A stretch of DNA of 39,041 bases from an uncultured Enterobacterales bacterium (GCA_946478305.1 CAMLBO010000043.1:1-39041), one strand, 5' to 3'; shown: positions 28,449 to 39,041, numbered from the stretch's first letter. A program made the numbers and translations. The notes: generated by a model from the sequence alone, not told the origin.

Positions 28449-29183
28449 TCATTGCGGTCTGAGCCTCGCGATCATGAAGTCTTTTGCGCTTTCCACTTTG
28501 CCTTGCTGAATGGCCGCTGCCGGGTCAACATGCTTCGGACACACTTCAGAGCAATAGCCGACGAAGGTACAGCTCCAGACCCCGTTCTGACCGTTGAGCT
28601 GAGCCATACGCTGCTTTTTGCCGTGATCGCGGGTATCAAGGTTATAGCGATGCGCCAGCGTAATGGCTGCCGGGCCGATGAATTCCGGATTTAAACCAAA
28701 CTGCGGACAGGCGGCATAACATAAACCGCAGTTGATACAGCCGGAGAATTGGTGGTACTTCTCCATCTGTGCGGGGGTCTGTTTGCCAGCGCCCTGCGAA
28801 GCATCACGTTGATTACCAATAATATAAGGCTTAATGGCTTCAAGGCTTTCAATGAAGTGAGTCATATCGACCACCAGATCGCGCTCAATCGGGAAATTAC
28901 CCAGCGGGGCAACCTGCATTCCCTGAGGGTATTCGCGCAGGAAGGTTTTGCATGCCAGTTTAGGCACGTTATCCACCATCATGCCGCATGAACCACAAAT
29001 CGCCATGCGGCACGACCAGCGGTAGGACAAATCAGGGGCCAGATTATCTTTGATATAACCTAAAGCATCGAGCAGTGATGTTGTTTCATCTAAAGGTACG
29101 TCATAAACGACCGGATGCGGCGCACTGTCGGTTTCCGGGTTGTAGCGCATGATCTCAACCTTCCGGCTCTTCAACTCAGCCAT
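28449..29183 (-). CDS. frdB: Fumarate reductase iron-sulphur subunit FrdB
   Basis: This 244-residue subunit carries electrons from menaquinol to FrdA. The ferredoxin-like domain holds the [2Fe-2S] motif ([10 protein letters not shown] and a later LAC). The C-terminal domain has [12 protein letters not shown] and [11 protein letters not shown] for the [4Fe-4S] and [3Fe-4S] clusters. Length equals E. coli FrdB. The start at 29183 overlaps the frdA stop by 8 bp. The longer frame (29231) lies inside frdA and is not used. Confidence 0.98.
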   Translation of the reverse strand: MAELKSRKVEIMRYNPETDSAPHPVVYDVPLDETTSLLDALGYIKDNLAPDLSYRWSCRMAICGSCGMMVDNVPKLACKTFLREYPQGMQVAPLGNFPIERDLVVDMTHFIESLEAIKPYIIGNQRDASQGAGKQTPAQMEKYHQFSGCINCGLCYAACPQFGLNPEFIGPAAITLAHRYNLDTRDHGKKQRMAQLNGQNGVWSCTFVGYCSEVCPKHVDPAAAIQQGKVESAKDFMIARLRPQ

Positions 29184-30975
29184 GGGATTGCTCCTTGTTT
29201 TTCTTGTCCTGAGCTTCTGACTCAGCGCCATAGACGCGTTTGGCTGGCGGCAGAGTGGTAATTTTCACATCGCCGTATTCGAGGCGTGGTGCGTTATCGG
29301 GCTGATAAAAGGCTAGGGTATGCTTGAGGAAGTTGACGTCATCACGTTCAGTACAACCTTCGTCCAGACGCTGGTGGGCGCCGCGTGACTCTTTGCGGTT
29401 AAACGCCGAATGCGCCATGCATTCCGCAACATCCAGACCGTAACCGAGCTCCAGCGTATAAAGCAGGTCGGTATTGAAGACGCTGGAAGTGTCTTTGATT
29501 TTTACGCGTTTGAAGCGCTCTTTCAGTTCGGCCAGCTTATCGATAGTTTTCTGCATCAGCTCCGGTGTACGGTAAATGCCGCAGCCTTCTTCCATCGACA
29601 TACCCATTTCGTCACGAATAGTCGCCCAACTTTCATCGCCTTCCTGGGCCATCAGCGCGGCTAAACGTTTTTCAACGTCAGCGACCTGAGCATCCAGCGC
29701 AGCCGTGTTGGCAGGTGTTAGCGACTCAGTGGCTCGTACAGCCGCCTGTTCGCCCGCCATGCGGCCAAACACCACCAGTTCTGCCAGCGAGTTGGAACCG
29801 AGACGGTTGGCGCCGTGCAGGCCCACTGAAGAGCACTCGCCGACGGCAAACAGCCCCTTAATACGGGTTTCGCACTGTGCATTGGTTTCGATACCGCCCA
29901 TGGTGTAGTGCGCAGTAGGACGTACTGGGATGGGATCTTTTACCGGGTCGACGCCGACATAAGCTTTTGACAGCTCACAGATAAACGGCAGGCGTTCGAG
30001 GAGCTTTTTCTCGCCCAGATGACGTAAGTCGAGATATACCACATCGCCACGTGGGGTGGATTCAGTGCGTCCGGCGCGCCATTCATGCCAGAAGGCCTGA
30101 GACACTTTGTCACGCGGACCGAGTTCCATATATTTGTTCTTCGGCTGACCCAGCGGGGTTTCCGGTCCCATGCCGTAGTCCTGCAAATAACGATAGCCGT
30201 CTTTGTTGATCAGAATACCGCCTTCGCCGCGACAACCTTCAGTCATCAAAATGCCGGAACCCGGCAGACCGGTCGGGTGGTATTGCACAAACTCCATGTC
30301 ACGCAGCGGCACGCCGTGACGGAAGGCCATGCCCATGCCGTCACCGGTGACAATTCCGCCGTTGGTGTTGTAGCGGTACACACGGCCTGCGCCGCCGGTG
30401 GCCATCACCACGGCGTTGGCGCGGATTTGTATCCGCGAACCTTCCATCATATTGATAGCAACCAGCCCGTGAACGCGACCGTCATCAACCAGAATGTCGA
30501 GAACAAAATGCTCGTCGAATCGCTTGATTTGCGGGTATTTCAGGGAGGTCTGGAACAGGGTATGCAGCATGTGGAAGCCGGTTTTATCGGCCGCAAACCA
30601 GGTCCGTTCGATCTTCATACCGCCGAAACGCCGTACGTTGACTGACCCGTCTTCTTTACGGCTCCACGGGCAGCCCCAGATTTCGAGTTGCGCCATCTCC
30701 TTTGGACACTGGTGGACAAAATGATCCACGACATCCTGTTCACATAGCCAGTCACCGCCGGAGACGGTGTCCTGGAAATGGTAGTCGAAACTGTCGTGAT
30801 CCTGCGTGACGGCGGCTGAGCCACCTTCGGCGGCCACGGTATGGCTGCGCATCGGGTATACTTTCGATATCAGCGCAATATTAAGGCTGGGGTTGGCTTC
30901 CGCTGCTGCTATGGCTGCGCGTAAACCAGCTCCACCAGCACCTATAATTACAATGTCGGCGTTAAAGGTTTGCAC
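29176..30975 (-). CDS. frdA: Fumarate reductase flavoprotein FrdA
   Basis: This 599-residue catalytic subunit reduces fumarate to succinate in anaerobic respiration on the cytoplasmic face of the membrane. It starts with the FAD-binding loop [13 protein letters not shown]. His45 in [10 protein letters not shown] is the covalent flavin attachment residue. The active-site regions [23 protein letters not shown] and [16 protein letters not shown] are intact. E. coli FrdA is 602 residues. First gene of frdABCD. The upstream region, shared with epmA, carries a candidate FNR-type promoter. Confidence 0.98.
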   Translation of the reverse strand: MQTFNADIVIIGAGGAGLRAAIAAAEANPSLNIALISKVYPMRSHTVAAEGGSAAVTQDHDSFDYHFQDTVSGGDWLCEQDVVDHFVHQCPKEMAQLEIWGCPWSRKEDGSVNVRRFGGMKIERTWFAADKTGFHMLHTLFQTSLKYPQIKRFDEHFVLDILVDDGRVHGLVAINMMEGSRIQIRANAVVMATGGAGRVYRYNTNGGIVTGDGMGMAFRHGVPLRDMEFVQYHPTGLPGSGILMTEGCRGEGGILINKDGYRYLQDYGMGPETPLGQPKNKYMELGPRDKVSQAFWHEWRAGRTESTPRGDVVYLDLRHLGEKKLLERLPFICELSKAYVGVDPVKDPIPVRPTAHYTMGGIETNAQCETRIKGLFAVGECSSVGLHGANRLGSNSLAELVVFGRMAGEQAAVRATESLTPANTAALDAQVADVEKRLAALMAQEGDESWATIRDEMGMSMEEGCGIYRTPELMQKTIDKLAELKERFKRVKIKDTSSVFNTDLLYTLELGYGLDVAECMAHSAFNRKESRGAHQRLDEGCTERDDVNFLKHTLAFYQPDNAPRLEYGDVKITTLPPAKRVYGAESEAQDKKNKEQSHG

Positions 30976-31110
30976 TGCATTCCTCCACTATCATCATGAT
31001 GTCGGGTTTGAAACCCGGTGAGAAGCCAGCATTATTGATGGCTCAGTTTACTCTGATGGCAAGCAGGTACTGTCTCAGAGGTGAGTATTCTTATTATTTG
31101 TAAGGGAATA

Positions 31111-31143
31111 ATTATACCTAAGGGGTAGACGCGGAAATTTGAT
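31111..31143 (-). promoter_or_regulatory. Candidate FNR-dependent promoter of frdABCD
   Basis: On the minus strand TATAAT (31111-31116) is a consensus -10, about 135 bp before frdA. No good -35 exists. Instead an FNR half-site (plus-strand TTGAT, 31139-31143) is placed so that a full FNR box would centre near -42. This fits an activator-dependent class II promoter, but the second half-site is poor. Confidence 0.4.
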
Positions 31144-31266
31144 GTGAACGCTGATTTTGGCTTTCTATGACTTCTGTTGCCGCTTTGGGGCGCAGAATGA
31201 GATATTTGTTTGACTGTGTGGATGCAGGTAGACTGCATGCCCTTTCTCACTTCGGAGTGAAGCACC

Positions 31267-32244
31267 ATGAGCGAAACAGCAAGCTGGCAACCCAGTGCTC
31301 CTATCGCCAATTTGTTGAAGCGCGCGGCAATCGTCGCCGAAATTCGACGTTTTTTTGCCGATCGTGGCGTACTGGAAGTCGAGACGCCGGCGATGAGTCA
31401 GGCAACCGTGACCGATGTTCATTTGGTGCCGTTTGAAACCCGTTTTGTCGGTCCCGGTGCGGCTGATGGTATGACGCTGTATCTGATGACCAGCCCCGAA
31501 TACCATATGAAAAGGCTGCTGGCTGCGGGCAGTGGTCCGATTTATCAGATGGGAAAAAGCTTTCGCAATGAAGAAGCAGGGCAACATCATAATCCTGAAT
31601 TCACCATGCTGGAGTGGTACCGTCCGCGTTATGACATGTACCGCTTGATGAATGAAGTGGATGACTTGCTGCAGCAGGTCCTGGATTGCGAAACGGCAGA
31701 AACCCTCTCTTATCAGCAGGCGTTTACCCGCCATCTGGATGTAGATCCGCTTTCAGCCGATAAAGCCCAGTTGCGCGAAGTGGCGGCAAAGCTCGATCTG
31801 TCGAATATTGCTGACACCGAAGAAGATCGCGATACGCTATTACAGTTGTTGTTCGCTATGGGCGTGGAGCCACATATTGGGCGCGATAAGCCAACGTTTG
31901 TTTACCACTTCCCGGCGACACAGGCTTCTCTGGCTGAGATCAGTACTGAAGACCACCGCGTGGCGGAACGCTTTGAGGTGTATTACAAAGGTGTGGAACT
32001 GGCTAACGGGTTCCGCGAACTGACCGACAGCAGAGAACAACGCCAGCGTTTCGCGCAGGACAACCAGAAGCGTGCTGCGCGCGGTTTACCGGTACAACCC
32101 ATAGATAACAATCTGCTGGATGCCCTTGAGCATGGGATGCCGGAATGCTCCGGTGTGGCACTTGGCGTTGACCGCCTGATTATGATTGCGCTTGGGGCCG
32201 ACAGCCTCAGTGAAATCCTGGCATTCCCGGTGATGAGAGCCTGA
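31267..32244 (+). CDS. epmA: EF-P beta-lysine ligase EpmA
   Basis: This 325-residue enzyme is a stand-alone class II aminoacyl-tRNA-synthetase-like protein. It activates (R)-beta-lysine made by EpmB and attaches it to Lys34 of EF-P. The catalytic core resembles LysRS. Motif 2 lies at about residues 75-125 ([13 protein letters not shown], then [14 protein letters not shown]). Motif 3 is [15 protein letters not shown] near the C-terminus. The anticodon-binding domain is absent. Length equals that of E. coli EpmA. GGAGTGA precedes the ATG. It is divergent from frdA and ends in a strong terminator. Confidence 0.97.
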   Translation: MSETASWQPSAPIANLLKRAAIVAEIRRFFADRGVLEVETPAMSQATVTDVHLVPFETRFVGPGAADGMTLYLMTSPEYHMKRLLAAGSGPIYQMGKSFRNEEAGQHHNPEFTMLEWYRPRYDMYRLMNEVDDLLQQVLDCETAETLSYQQAFTRHLDVDPLSADKAQLREVAAKLDLSNIADTEEDRDTLLQLLFAMGVEPHIGRDKPTFVYHFPATQASLAEISTEDHRVAERFEVYYKGVELANGFRELTDSREQRQRFAQDNQKRAARGLPVQPIDNNLLDALEHGMPECSGVALGVDRLIMIALGADSLSEILAFPVMRA

Positions 32245-32281
32245 CAGACTACCACCAACCTTCGCTAGGTATAAGTAACAG

Positions 32282-32313
32282 AAAAGGCCGACAATTTACC
32301 TTGTCGGCCTTTT
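32282..32313. terminator. Bidirectional terminator between epmA and mscM
   Basis: A perfect 13-bp stem (AAAAGGCCGACAA and its complement) with a 6-nt loop has A/T-runs at both ends. It serves convergent epmA (plus) and mscM (minus). Confidence 0.9.
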
Positions 32314-32353
32314 CTATTTTCAGCGGGAGTCCGGTTAGGTGTTTTCTAATATG

Positions 32354-35300
32354 TTACAAATCACCTGGCGAGCGTGCGCTGCTGCTAGGGATATTTGTGC
32401 CACTCGAACTTGTGAAGGCCGCATTATTGCCATTTTGTGCCCGGCGCAAGGTTTCCATACGAACCTGGAACGGTGGGAATGGCAACGTAATACCATGTTC
32501 CTGGAAGCCAGACAGAATCAGCTGATGGATTTCATGGCGCAATGGCATACGGTGAGCCATTTCTGCGGCGTGCATACGCAACTCGAAAATCTGGATCCCT
32601 TGTTGTAAATCGACCAGATAGACTTCTGGCGCAGGGTTATCCAGCACCAGTGAGCAGCGGTGAGCCGCATTGAGCAGAATATCGGTCACTTCTTCGCTAT
32701 TGGCCTCAGCCGGTGCTGGCACCGTTAATACCACGCGGGTGACGGAGTCCGAGAGCGACCAGTTGATAAACTGTTCCGTGATAAACGCCTTGTTCGGGAC
32801 GATGATCTCTTTGCGATCCCAGTCGACGATAGTCGTTGCACGGGTATTGATCTTGGTGATGCTGCCGGTCAGGTTACGGATCGTTACGGTATCACCGATG
32901 CGGATCGGTTTTTCAAACAAAATGATTAGGCCAGAAATAAAGTTGGCGAAGATCTCCTGCATACCAAAGCCTAACCCTAAACCCATTGCGGCGATCAACC
33001 ACTGTAACTTCGCCCATTCGATCCCCAGAAGGGAGAAGGCACTCACGCCGCCGACAATGATCAGTACGTATTTGGTGATAGTCAGGATGGCATAGCCGGT
33101 ACCAGGTGTTAGATCAAGATGTTGCAGCAGAGCCAATTCCAACAACGCAGGTAAGTTTCGCACCAACTGCGTGGTGATGATCAACACCAAGATTGCGATC
33201 AACACCGCGCCGAGAGTGATCGGCTGCATACTTTCCACACCCTGATTAACCGAAGAGACCTGCCAGAGATGGATATTCTCGAGGAATGAGAATGCGGAAT
33301 GGATCTCAGACCACAGGAAGATCACCGAGACAAAAGCGACCATAGTCAGAATTGATCTGACTAAGCGCAGGGATTGAGCGCTGATCGCATCGAGATCCAC
33401 CACAGGTTCTTCGATCTCAACTGCCCCTTCGTTACTGTTGGCGTGCTGTGATTCTTCTTCCCCGCGTGCGCGTTGGCTGAGCATTTCTGCCCGGCGCTGT
33501 TTCGCGCGTTCAAAGGCAATACGGCGGCGCTGAATCAGCATCCAGCGGCGGATAATATGGTAAATCACCAGGAGCACAAACCAGATCGCCACGGAGGTTT
33601 CAAGGCGCGCCAGCAAAGCTTGCGCTGTCGCCAGATAACCCAACAGCGAAGCCAAGGCTGCCAGCATGGGGGCACTTAACAGCATCCACCATAGGGCATT
33701 ATTGAGCAGATTCTCGCCATTGCCTTTTTTATCCAAATAGAGCGGGATCCCGGCCCGCTTGAGGCTGTGGGTGACTACACTCAATGCCAGACAAAGCAGG
33801 ATGAAACAAAGTCGGCCAAGGGTATTGGAGAATTCACGATCATTAAGATTATCGAAGGTAATCAACGCCATAATCAACGGCACGATAAGCCAAATCGACA
33901 TCATGTAGTAGCGCATCGCTCGGGACACCGCGCGCTGTGGCCAGCCGAAATGCGCCACGAACAATCCTTGCGGATGGGCAAATGTGGCACTGATCATAAA
34001 TGCCCACAAAATGGGCAGGGTGGCGGTCACGCCATCGCCAATTGCAACGGCAATCGGGTAAGGCCAGGCGCTTTGTAGCCCAAAACCCAGTGCTGCCCAC
34101 AGCACTGGCAGCGGCAGGGCCACCAGAATCGACCAGAACACGGTTCGTAGGGTGAGTGAGAAATGATCTTGCGTGACTTTGCCCACGCGACTGCTGGAGC
34201 GCTCCAGAAACGCGTAATAGTGGCGGCGCGAACTGATGCTGATAATCACCAATATCAGGGCACCAAATAGCGGTATTAAAGTTTCTTTGCTGGTGATCAT
34301 CATCAGCGAGGCACTGCTGAGCTGCGACAGGGTATCCAGCGACAGCAGACGGGTTAGGTCATGTGCTACCTGCAGCGGATAAGATAGGCTGACAGGGCTG
34401 ACGTCCGCGACCCAGAAAAGATAGCGGTGGGCCGCTTCATGAATATCATTGAGTGCTTCAACCAGCTGACTATTCGCTACTTTTAGCTTGGTGAGCTCAA
34501 GAATTTGCGAGTCACATCCGGACAGCAGCGAATTCAGTAAATCACGCTGTGTACGTAGCTGTGCATCGAGTATTTTCTGCTGCGCAGCCGTTAGCGGCGT
34601 GCCATCGTCCTGGCGTGCCTGGCGAAAAAGCGCTTGTTTGTCGAGCAGGTCTTCGTAATGCAGACGCTGGACGCGTAACTGCCCCATCTCCCGGTCCAGC
34701 TGTTGCGGCTTGGGTACCTCAGGTAATTTAGCCACCTGTGCCCGCAGGGTCTCACCTAAAAGATTGGATGCCCCCAGCCACTGCGCCTGCTCACGGATGG
34801 TGCTCAATGCCTGGCGTACTTGCAGAGTCTGAGCGGCAGCCTGACGCTGTTGTGAAGAGATCAAATCCATACGCTGCGCTTGCTGATTCAGCGCCAGAGA
34901 AAGCTCGCGGTTCGCTTGCAGCTGTTTGTTGACCGAAGCCGGAAGCTCTCCGCTCTGTTCTGCCAGCTGTTCCGTTTTTTCAATTGCCTGTTCAGCTTCA
35001 CGTTGGCGTTGGCTGTTGAGATTATTACGTAGCGTTTGGAGTTGTTGATCAAGACGATCGTGGCGCTTTTTGTACAAGTCAGCGCGCATTCTCGACAATT
35101 CCTGCCGGTTGTTCGCCGAGAGCTGTGCCAGCTCCAGTTCATCCACTTTGGCTTTGCGCGCAGCAGATTCAGCCTGCAAAGCGCTCATCTGTGCCTGGGC
35201 AAGCTGTGAAGCATTACCTGAAGTCACGCTGGACTGCATGCGCTGTTCAATATCGCTCAGTGCATTACGGGCTTCGGATTGCTGTTGCGGGATCTGACTG

Positions 35301-35719
35301 AGGGAATCGCTGATATCGCGTGAACGATCTTGTTCTTGCCTTAACTGACGGGCTTCCTCGAGAAGCTGGCTGCTTATCTGCAGGATTTGCTGATCCAACT
35401 GAGCGGCAGTCAGGCTGTTATCGACCGGCAGTGGTGTATCACTCTGGGCCTGTAACTCCTGGCGTAACCCCTGAGTCAGCTTCGGGAAATCATCGATCAC
35501 TTTCTGGTACTGCTCGGCGCGTACTGATGAGGCACGCGCTTCGCTTAGCCAGTTGAGTGCGGTTTGTAATGCTTCAACCACCTGTGCCTGATTTGCCATT
35601 TCCTTATTGGCTTCAGCCTGTTTCAGCTCTTGTTTGAGCTGATCTTCCGATGGCACCGCACTGGCGATCATCGGTAGGGTAAGCAGTAAACTCATCAGTA
35701 ACGCAGGGATCAGGCGCAC
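32354..35719 (-). CDS. mscM: Miniconductance mechanosensitive channel MscM
   Basis: This 1121-residue inner-membrane channel of the large MscS/MscK class releases solutes during hypo-osmotic shock. A signal peptide (residues 1-21, ending MIASA) is followed by a long periplasmic glutamine-rich coiled-coil region to about residue 480, then about eleven membrane helices. The MscS pore domain and beta domain are at about 940-1080, with GLGFGMQEIFANFISGLIILFEKP as the pore helix signature. The C-terminal tail is hydrophilic. E. coli MscM (YjeP) is 1107 residues. It lies 38 bp after psd in the same direction, the conserved psd-mscM operon. Confidence 0.97.
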   Translation of the reverse strand: MRLIPALLMSLLLTLPMIASAVPSEDQLKQELKQAEANKEMANQAQVVEALQTALNWLSEARASSVRAEQYQKVIDDFPKLTQGLRQELQAQSDTPLPVDNSLTAAQLDQQILQISSQLLEEARQLRQEQDRSRDISDSLSQIPQQQSEARNALSDIEQRMQSSVTSGNASQLAQAQMSALQAESAARKAKVDELELAQLSANNRQELSRMRADLYKKRHDRLDQQLQTLRNNLNSQRQREAEQAIEKTEQLAEQSGELPASVNKQLQANRELSLALNQQAQRMDLISSQQRQAAAQTLQVRQALSTIREQAQWLGASNLLGETLRAQVAKLPEVPKPQQLDREMGQLRVQRLHYEDLLDKQALFRQARQDDGTPLTAAQQKILDAQLRTQRDLLNSLLSGCDSQILELTKLKVANSQLVEALNDIHEAAHRYLFWVADVSPVSLSYPLQVAHDLTRLLSLDTLSQLSSASLMMITSKETLIPLFGALILVIISISSRRHYYAFLERSSSRVGKVTQDHFSLTLRTVFWSILVALPLPVLWAALGFGLQSAWPYPIAVAIGDGVTATLPILWAFMISATFAHPQGLFVAHFGWPQRAVSRAMRYYMMSIWLIVPLIMALITFDNLNDREFSNTLGRLCFILLCLALSVVTHSLKRAGIPLYLDKKGNGENLLNNALWWMLLSAPMLAALASLLGYLATAQALLARLETSVAIWFVLLVIYHIIRRWMLIQRRRIAFERAKQRRAEMLSQRARGEEESQHANSNEGAVEIEEPVVDLDAISAQSLRLVRSILTMVAFVSVIFLWSEIHSAFSFLENIHLWQVSSVNQGVESMQPITLGAVLIAILVLIITTQLVRNLPALLELALLQHLDLTPGTGYAILTITKYVLIIVGGVSAFSLLGIEWAKLQWLIAAMGLGLGFGMQEIFANFISGLIILFEKPIRIGDTVTIRNLTGSITKINTRATTIVDWDRKEIIVPNKAFITEQFINWSLSDSVTRVVLTVPAPAEANSEEVTDILLNAAHRCSLVLDNPAPEVYLVDLQQGIQIFELRMHAAEMAHRMPLRHEIHQLILSGFQEHGITLPFPPFQVRMETLRRAQNGNNAAFTSSSGTNIPSSSARSPGDL

Positions 35720-35757
35720 TCAATATTTCCTTATGATCTGTTGGTACCGGGAAGCTG

Positions 35758-36792
35758 TCAGATGTCTTCTGGTGGGGCTGCGGGTTTGGTCACGCCAGCC
35801 TGCGCCATGCCTGCTGGTGATTGAGCAGGGGAAGTCTCCTCTTCTGCCGGCACAATAATGACATCGCTAACGACAGGCTCACTTTTGGTAATATCAACGG
35901 TGGCCGCTGATTGAACACTGGTGTTCTGACGGTTAGCTTCGGCGAAAGGCGCGCCCATGCGAGTGACAGTGCCGTTGCTCAATTGCGGCATAAAATTGAT
36001 CTGGTCTGCTGCAAACAGGTTAATGACAGTTGAACCTAGTTTGAAACGGCCCATCTCTTCACCTTTCTCAAGCGCAATGGCACCTTCAGAGCCTGCGGCA
36101 GGGTAGGTCCAGCGTTTGATGATACCTTCGCGCGGTGGCGTCACACAGCCTGCCCATACGGTTTCGATGCTGCCGACGATCGTCGCCCCCACCAGAATCT
36201 GCACCATCGGGCCAAATTCAGTATCGAACAGGCAGATAACGCGCTCATTGCGGGCAAATAAGTTCGGAACATTGGCGGCCGTCAGAGGATTAACCGAGAA
36301 CAGGTCGCCCGGAACATAAATCATTTCTCGCAGTACGCCGTCACACGGCATATGCACGCGGTGATAGTCGCGGGGAGCGAGATAAATGGTCGCAAACTGG
36401 CCATCTTTAAATTTCTCAGCCAACTGATAATTTCCCGCCAGCAAAGCTTCCAGCGAGTAAAAATGGCCTTTAGCCTGGAACAGTTTGCCGTCGGTGATAG
36501 CACCTAACTGACTCACTGCGCCATCGGCGGGTAAGCAGAGCATATCCAGCCCACTGACCACCGGACGTGCGCCATCGCGCAGCGGGCGGACAAAAAACTC
36601 GTTAAAGGTTGCATAGGATTTGAGATCTGCATCCTTAGCTTCTTTCATATCGACGTTGTAATAACGCGCAAAACCTTTGATAACCCAATGCGTCAACATG
36701 GCGGCACGCTTATCTGCGCCCCAGCCAGCCAGACGGGTCAGTCCTTGTTTAGGAAGTAAGTATTGAAGTTTAATTTTGATACTGTCCAGCAC
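35758..36792 (-). CDS. psd: Phosphatidylserine decarboxylase Psd (proenzyme)
   Basis: This 344-residue inner-membrane enzyme makes phosphatidylethanolamine from phosphatidylserine. The proenzyme cleaves itself at LGST to create a pyruvoyl group. With the GTG start at 36792 the reactive serine is Ser254, the E. coli number. The GTG also aligns [11 protein letters not shown] with E. coli MLNSFKLSLQY and has GAGG 6 nt upstream. The ATG at 36816 lacks a ribosome site. The charge-relay histidines in [10 protein letters not shown] are present. The C-terminal extension after about residue 265 is longer than in E. coli (322 residues) and rich in Ala, Pro and Glu. Confidence 0.95.
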   Translation of the reverse strand: MLDSIKIKLQYLLPKQGLTRLAGWGADKRAAMLTHWVIKGFARYYNVDMKEAKDADLKSYATFNEFFVRPLRDGARPVVSGLDMLCLPADGAVSQLGAITDGKLFQAKGHFYSLEALLAGNYQLAEKFKDGQFATIYLAPRDYHRVHMPCDGVLREMIYVPGDLFSVNPLTAANVPNLFARNERVICLFDTEFGPMVQILVGATIVGSIETVWAGCVTPPREGIIKRWTYPAAGSEGAIALEKGEEMGRFKLGSTVINLFAADQINFMPQLSNGTVTRMGAPFAEANRQNTSVQSAATVDITKSEPVVSDVIIVPAEEETSPAQSPAGMAQAGVTKPAAPPEDI

Positions 36793-37026
36793 GGGGAACC
36801 TCGTGGGTGATGTCATCGCGCCGAAATTTACGGCGCGGAAAATAAGCAGGCTACTCTGAGTCAGAGCACCATTTCGCGTGGTGGTCGGCCCTTTTTTAGC
36901 AGCGACTCAGTTCAAGGCCGCGGATTGTAACGAGGGTAAATCATTGCTACAACATCCGCTAATCGCTCACGTTCAGTGATGCGCCAGAACTCCAGTACAT
37001 CACTCAGCAATTCAAACAGTTAGATA

Positions 37027-38064
37027 TTATAAAGCATCGAAGTTTTTACGTGTTTTTACGTCCGCCATGCTTTCCAGAATGCGGTGATAATTATCAAAGC
37101 GTTCTTCAGCAATCTCGCCGCGGTCTACGGCGTCACGAATGGCACAACCCGGATCGCTGCCATGTTTGCAGTCGCGGAATTTGCAGTAGCCGATGAATGG
37201 GCGGAATTCGATAAAGCCCTGAGTGATTTGCTCAGGAGCCAGATGCCAAAGACCGAACTCACGCACCCCTGGGGAGTCGATGACGTCTCCGCCATGTTGG
37301 AAGTGGTAAAGGCGTGCAGCCGTAGTCGTGTGCTGACCCAGACCTGAGTTGTCGGACACCACGTTTACAACGATTTGCTTCTCTTCCGGTGGCAACAATG
37401 CGTTCAACAGGCTGGATTTACCCACACCAGACTGACCGGCAAAGATGCTGATACGGTCGATAAGTGCGCTTTCAAAGGCAGGCATTCCTTCCCCGGTCTG
37501 GCTGGAGACTTCAAGCACGCGATAATTAATTTTACGGTAGATATCCATCATACTTTCGACGAATTTGCGCCCTTCGTCGTCGAGCAGGTCAATTTTGTTG
37601 AGCACGATCAGCGGCTCAACTTCGACGGTTTCGCAAGCCACCAAATAACGGTCAATAATATTGAGTGATAACTCCGGTAAAATCGCAGAAACAATCACGA
37701 TCTGGTCGATGTTGGCGGCGATAGGCTTCACGCCGTCATAGAAATCTGGGCGGGTCAATACAGACGTACGTTCATGCACGGCTTCGACGATCCCTTTGAC
37801 GCTGGCATTTTCACCTGCGCGCCAGACGACACGGTCACCTGTGACCAGGGAGCGAATGGTTCGGCGGATATTACAACGGTGCTGGCTGCCATCGGCAGCT
37901 TCAACGTCCGCATGCATCCCGAAACGACTGATCACTCTGCCATCTTGCGGTTCGCCATGCAGGGAGTCGTCCAGCTCTTTACGTTTGTCGGTCTGGTTCA
38001 GACGACGCTGGTGGTTAGTCTGAACGCGACGTTGTTGCCCTTTGGACAGTTTTGACTTAGTCAC
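37027..38064 (-). CDS. rsgA: Ribosome small-subunit maturation GTPase RsgA
   Basis: This 345-residue GTPase binds the 30S subunit at a late stage of maturation. It is circularly permuted: an N-terminal OB domain (about residues 35-100), then G4 (VLNKID), G1 ([14 protein letters not shown]) and G3 ([11 protein letters not shown]) in the order G4-G1-G3. The C-terminal zinc-binding region is [14 protein letters not shown]. The N-terminal tail is basic. It begins with GTG, as in E. coli, with GAGG upstream. It is divergent from orn with 169 bp between them. E. coli RsgA is 350 residues. Confidence 0.97.
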   Translation of the reverse strand: MTKSKLSKGQQRRVQTNHQRRLNQTDKRKELDDSLHGEPQDGRVISRFGMHADVEAADGSQHRCNIRRTIRSLVTGDRVVWRAGENASVKGIVEAVHERTSVLTRPDFYDGVKPIAANIDQIVIVSAILPELSLNIIDRYLVACETVEVEPLIVLNKIDLLDDEGRKFVESMMDIYRKINYRVLEVSSQTGEGMPAFESALIDRISIFAGQSGVGKSSLLNALLPPEEKQIVVNVVSDNSGLGQHTTTAARLYHFQHGGDVIDSPGVREFGLWHLAPEQITQGFIEFRPFIGYCKFRDCKHGSDPGCAIRDAVDRGEIAEERFDNYHRILESMADVKTRKNFDAL

Positions 38065-38233
38065 TGCGCCTCACTTGACTGGCTTTAATCGCTCGTTGCG
38101 ACCAAAACGTCTATGATACCAGCTATTTCGTATTTATTAACCGTTGCTGGCGGGCGGTTACTCGAGACGTCTCTCATAAACTTCTGATTGTTGATGTAAC
38201 AGTATCAATGACAGACCATTAGCAGGAAATATC

Positions 38234-38779
38234 ATGGCAGGAAATGAAAGCAATTTAATCTGGATCGATCTGGAAATGACCGGGCTTGACCCTGAACGTG
38301 ACCGCATCATTGAAATAGCCACTCTGGTAACTGACGCCAATTTGAATATTTTGGCTGAGGGGCCGGTGATGGCTGTCCATCAGTCAGATGCGCAACTGGC
38401 GCTGATGGATGACTGGAACGTACGCACGCATACCGGTAGCGGCTTGGTGGAGCGGGTGAAAGCCAGTCCGTTTGATGATAATGCGGCACAGCTGAAAACC
38501 ATCGAATTCCTGCAACAGTGGGTACCCGAAGGTAAATCACCGATTTGCGGTAACAGCGTCGGTCAGGATCGCCGTTTTCTGTTCAAGTACATGCCGCAGC
38601 TGGAAGCTTATTTCCACTACCGCTATCTGGATGTCAGTACGTTAAAAGAGCTGGCGCGCCGCTGGAAACCAGAAGTACTGAGCGGTTTTAAAAAGCAGAA
38701 CACCCACCAGGCACTGGATGATATTCGTGAGTCTGTGGCTGAGTTGGCGTATTACCGTGAGCATTTCATCCAACTCTAA
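38234..38779 (+). CDS. orn: Oligoribonuclease Orn
   Basis: This 181-residue cytosolic 3'-5' exoribonuclease finishes RNA decay by degrading two-nucleotide fragments, including pGpG from cyclic-di-GMP turnover. It belongs to the DEDDh family. Asp12 and Glu14 are in WIDLEMTG, the third acidic residue is near [11 protein letters not shown], and the final His and Asp are in THQALDDI. Length equals E. coli Orn. GCAGGAAA precedes the ATG. It lies just before a tRNA-Gly gene, as in E. coli. Confidence 0.98.
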   Translation: MAGNESNLIWIDLEMTGLDPERDRIIEIATLVTDANLNILAEGPVMAVHQSDAQLALMDDWNVRTHTGSGLVERVKASPFDDNAAQLKTIEFLQQWVPEGKSPICGNSVGQDRRFLFKYMPQLEAYFHYRYLDVSTLKELARRWKPEVLSGFKKQNTHQALDDIRESVAELAYYREHFIQL

Positions 38780-38917
38780 ATGTCTGTCACCTTTCGGGCC
38801 GCAGGTACGCTGACAGCATGAAGAATATGAAATCATCACCGTCCTGCTGCTTATATCACCGGTTTGTTGTTTTAATCGGCACTTGAACGAAAAACACGTT
38901 TTTTTGCTTTCAGGGGC

Positions 38918-38945
38918 TTGCTAGGGAAAGGATTTCTCGTATAAT
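38918..38945 (+). promoter_or_regulatory. Promoter of the tRNA-Gly gene(s)
   Basis: TTGCTA (38918-38923) and the perfect TATAAT (38940-38945) are separated by 16 bp. A GC-rich discriminator (GCGCACCCC) follows, as in stringently controlled stable-RNA promoters. The tRNA begins 41 bp after the -10 box, leaving a short leader for 5' processing. Confidence 0.85.
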
Positions 38946-38986
38946 GCGCACCCCGTACCGATGAAGAATTTCGTTGAGTGCGCAGA

Positions 38987-39041
<55 letters not shown>

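Noticed and set aside
31115..31127. NarL-like dyad (TACC...GGTA) upstream of frdA
   Set aside because: The arms overlap in a 13-bp span, not the 7-2-7 arrangement, so NarL binding cannot be claimed.
31165..31734. 189-codon minus-strand frame opposite the start of epmA
   Set aside because: It is antisense to the well-supported epmA gene and has no family features.
36867..36883. Short hairpin (CACCA/TGGTG) between psd and rsgA as a terminator
   Set aside because: Only 5 bp of stem, and the T-run is several bases away with no plus-strand gene to end.

Overview
The window is chromosomal DNA from a member of the Enterobacterales. The right two thirds reproduce an E. coli-like gene order: pheU-yjdC-dsbD-dcuA-aspA-fxsA-groES-groEL-yjeI-epmB-efp-ecnA-ecnB-blc-frdDCBA-epmA-mscM-psd-rsgA-orn-glyV. 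Three genes that E. coli carries in this stretch are missing: cutA, sugE and ampC. Protein sequences are close to E. coli but not those of Escherichia or Salmonella. A Yersiniaceae- or Hafniaceae-like genus is my best guess, and the genus is not resolved.

Layout. (1) 1-5.2 kb, all minus strand: an MDR-type quinone oxidoreductase, then the acetate module acs-yjcH-actP (scavenging and uptake). (2) 5.2-15.4 kb is accessory. It holds a plus-strand chaperone-usher fimbrial operon (pilin, usher, chaperone, tip adhesin) ending in a small XRE-type regulator. Facing it is a minus-strand pair made of a ToxR/CadC-like membrane-anchored winged-helix regulator and a small FidL-like membrane protein. Beyond these lie an MccF-like S66 serine peptidase and a SAM methyltransferase. 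This block abuts the 3' end of a tRNA-Phe gene, a common island insertion point. I see no integrase, transposase, att duplication or CRISPR array. (3) 15.4-21 kb: tRNA-Phe, yjdC, dsbD, then the anaerobic aspartate/fumarate pair aspA-dcuA. (4) 21.4-27.6 kb: fxsA, groESL behind a sigma-32 promoter, lipoprotein yjeI, epmB and efp divergent, the entericidin pair ecnA/ecnB (too short for routine ORF calling) and lipocalin blc. (5) 27.6-31 kb: frdABCD. (6) 31.2-39 kb: epmA, psd-mscM, rsgA, orn, and a tRNA-Gly(GCC) cut by the window end.

How the genes connect. AspA makes fumarate from aspartate, DcuA exchanges C4-dicarboxylates, and FrdABCD uses fumarate as anaerobic electron acceptor. EpmB, EpmA and EF-P form the beta-lysylation pathway that helps ribosomes through polyproline. 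The fimbrial operon and its two adjacent regulator types look like one surface-adhesion module, but that link is inferred from position.

No clearly undescribed system is evident. The most worthwhile leads are the ToxR/FidL-like pair beside the XRE-terminated fimbrial operon, the orphan MccF-like peptidase, the hairpin-rich non-coding stretch near 14.25-14.34 kb, and the lost genes at conserved positions.
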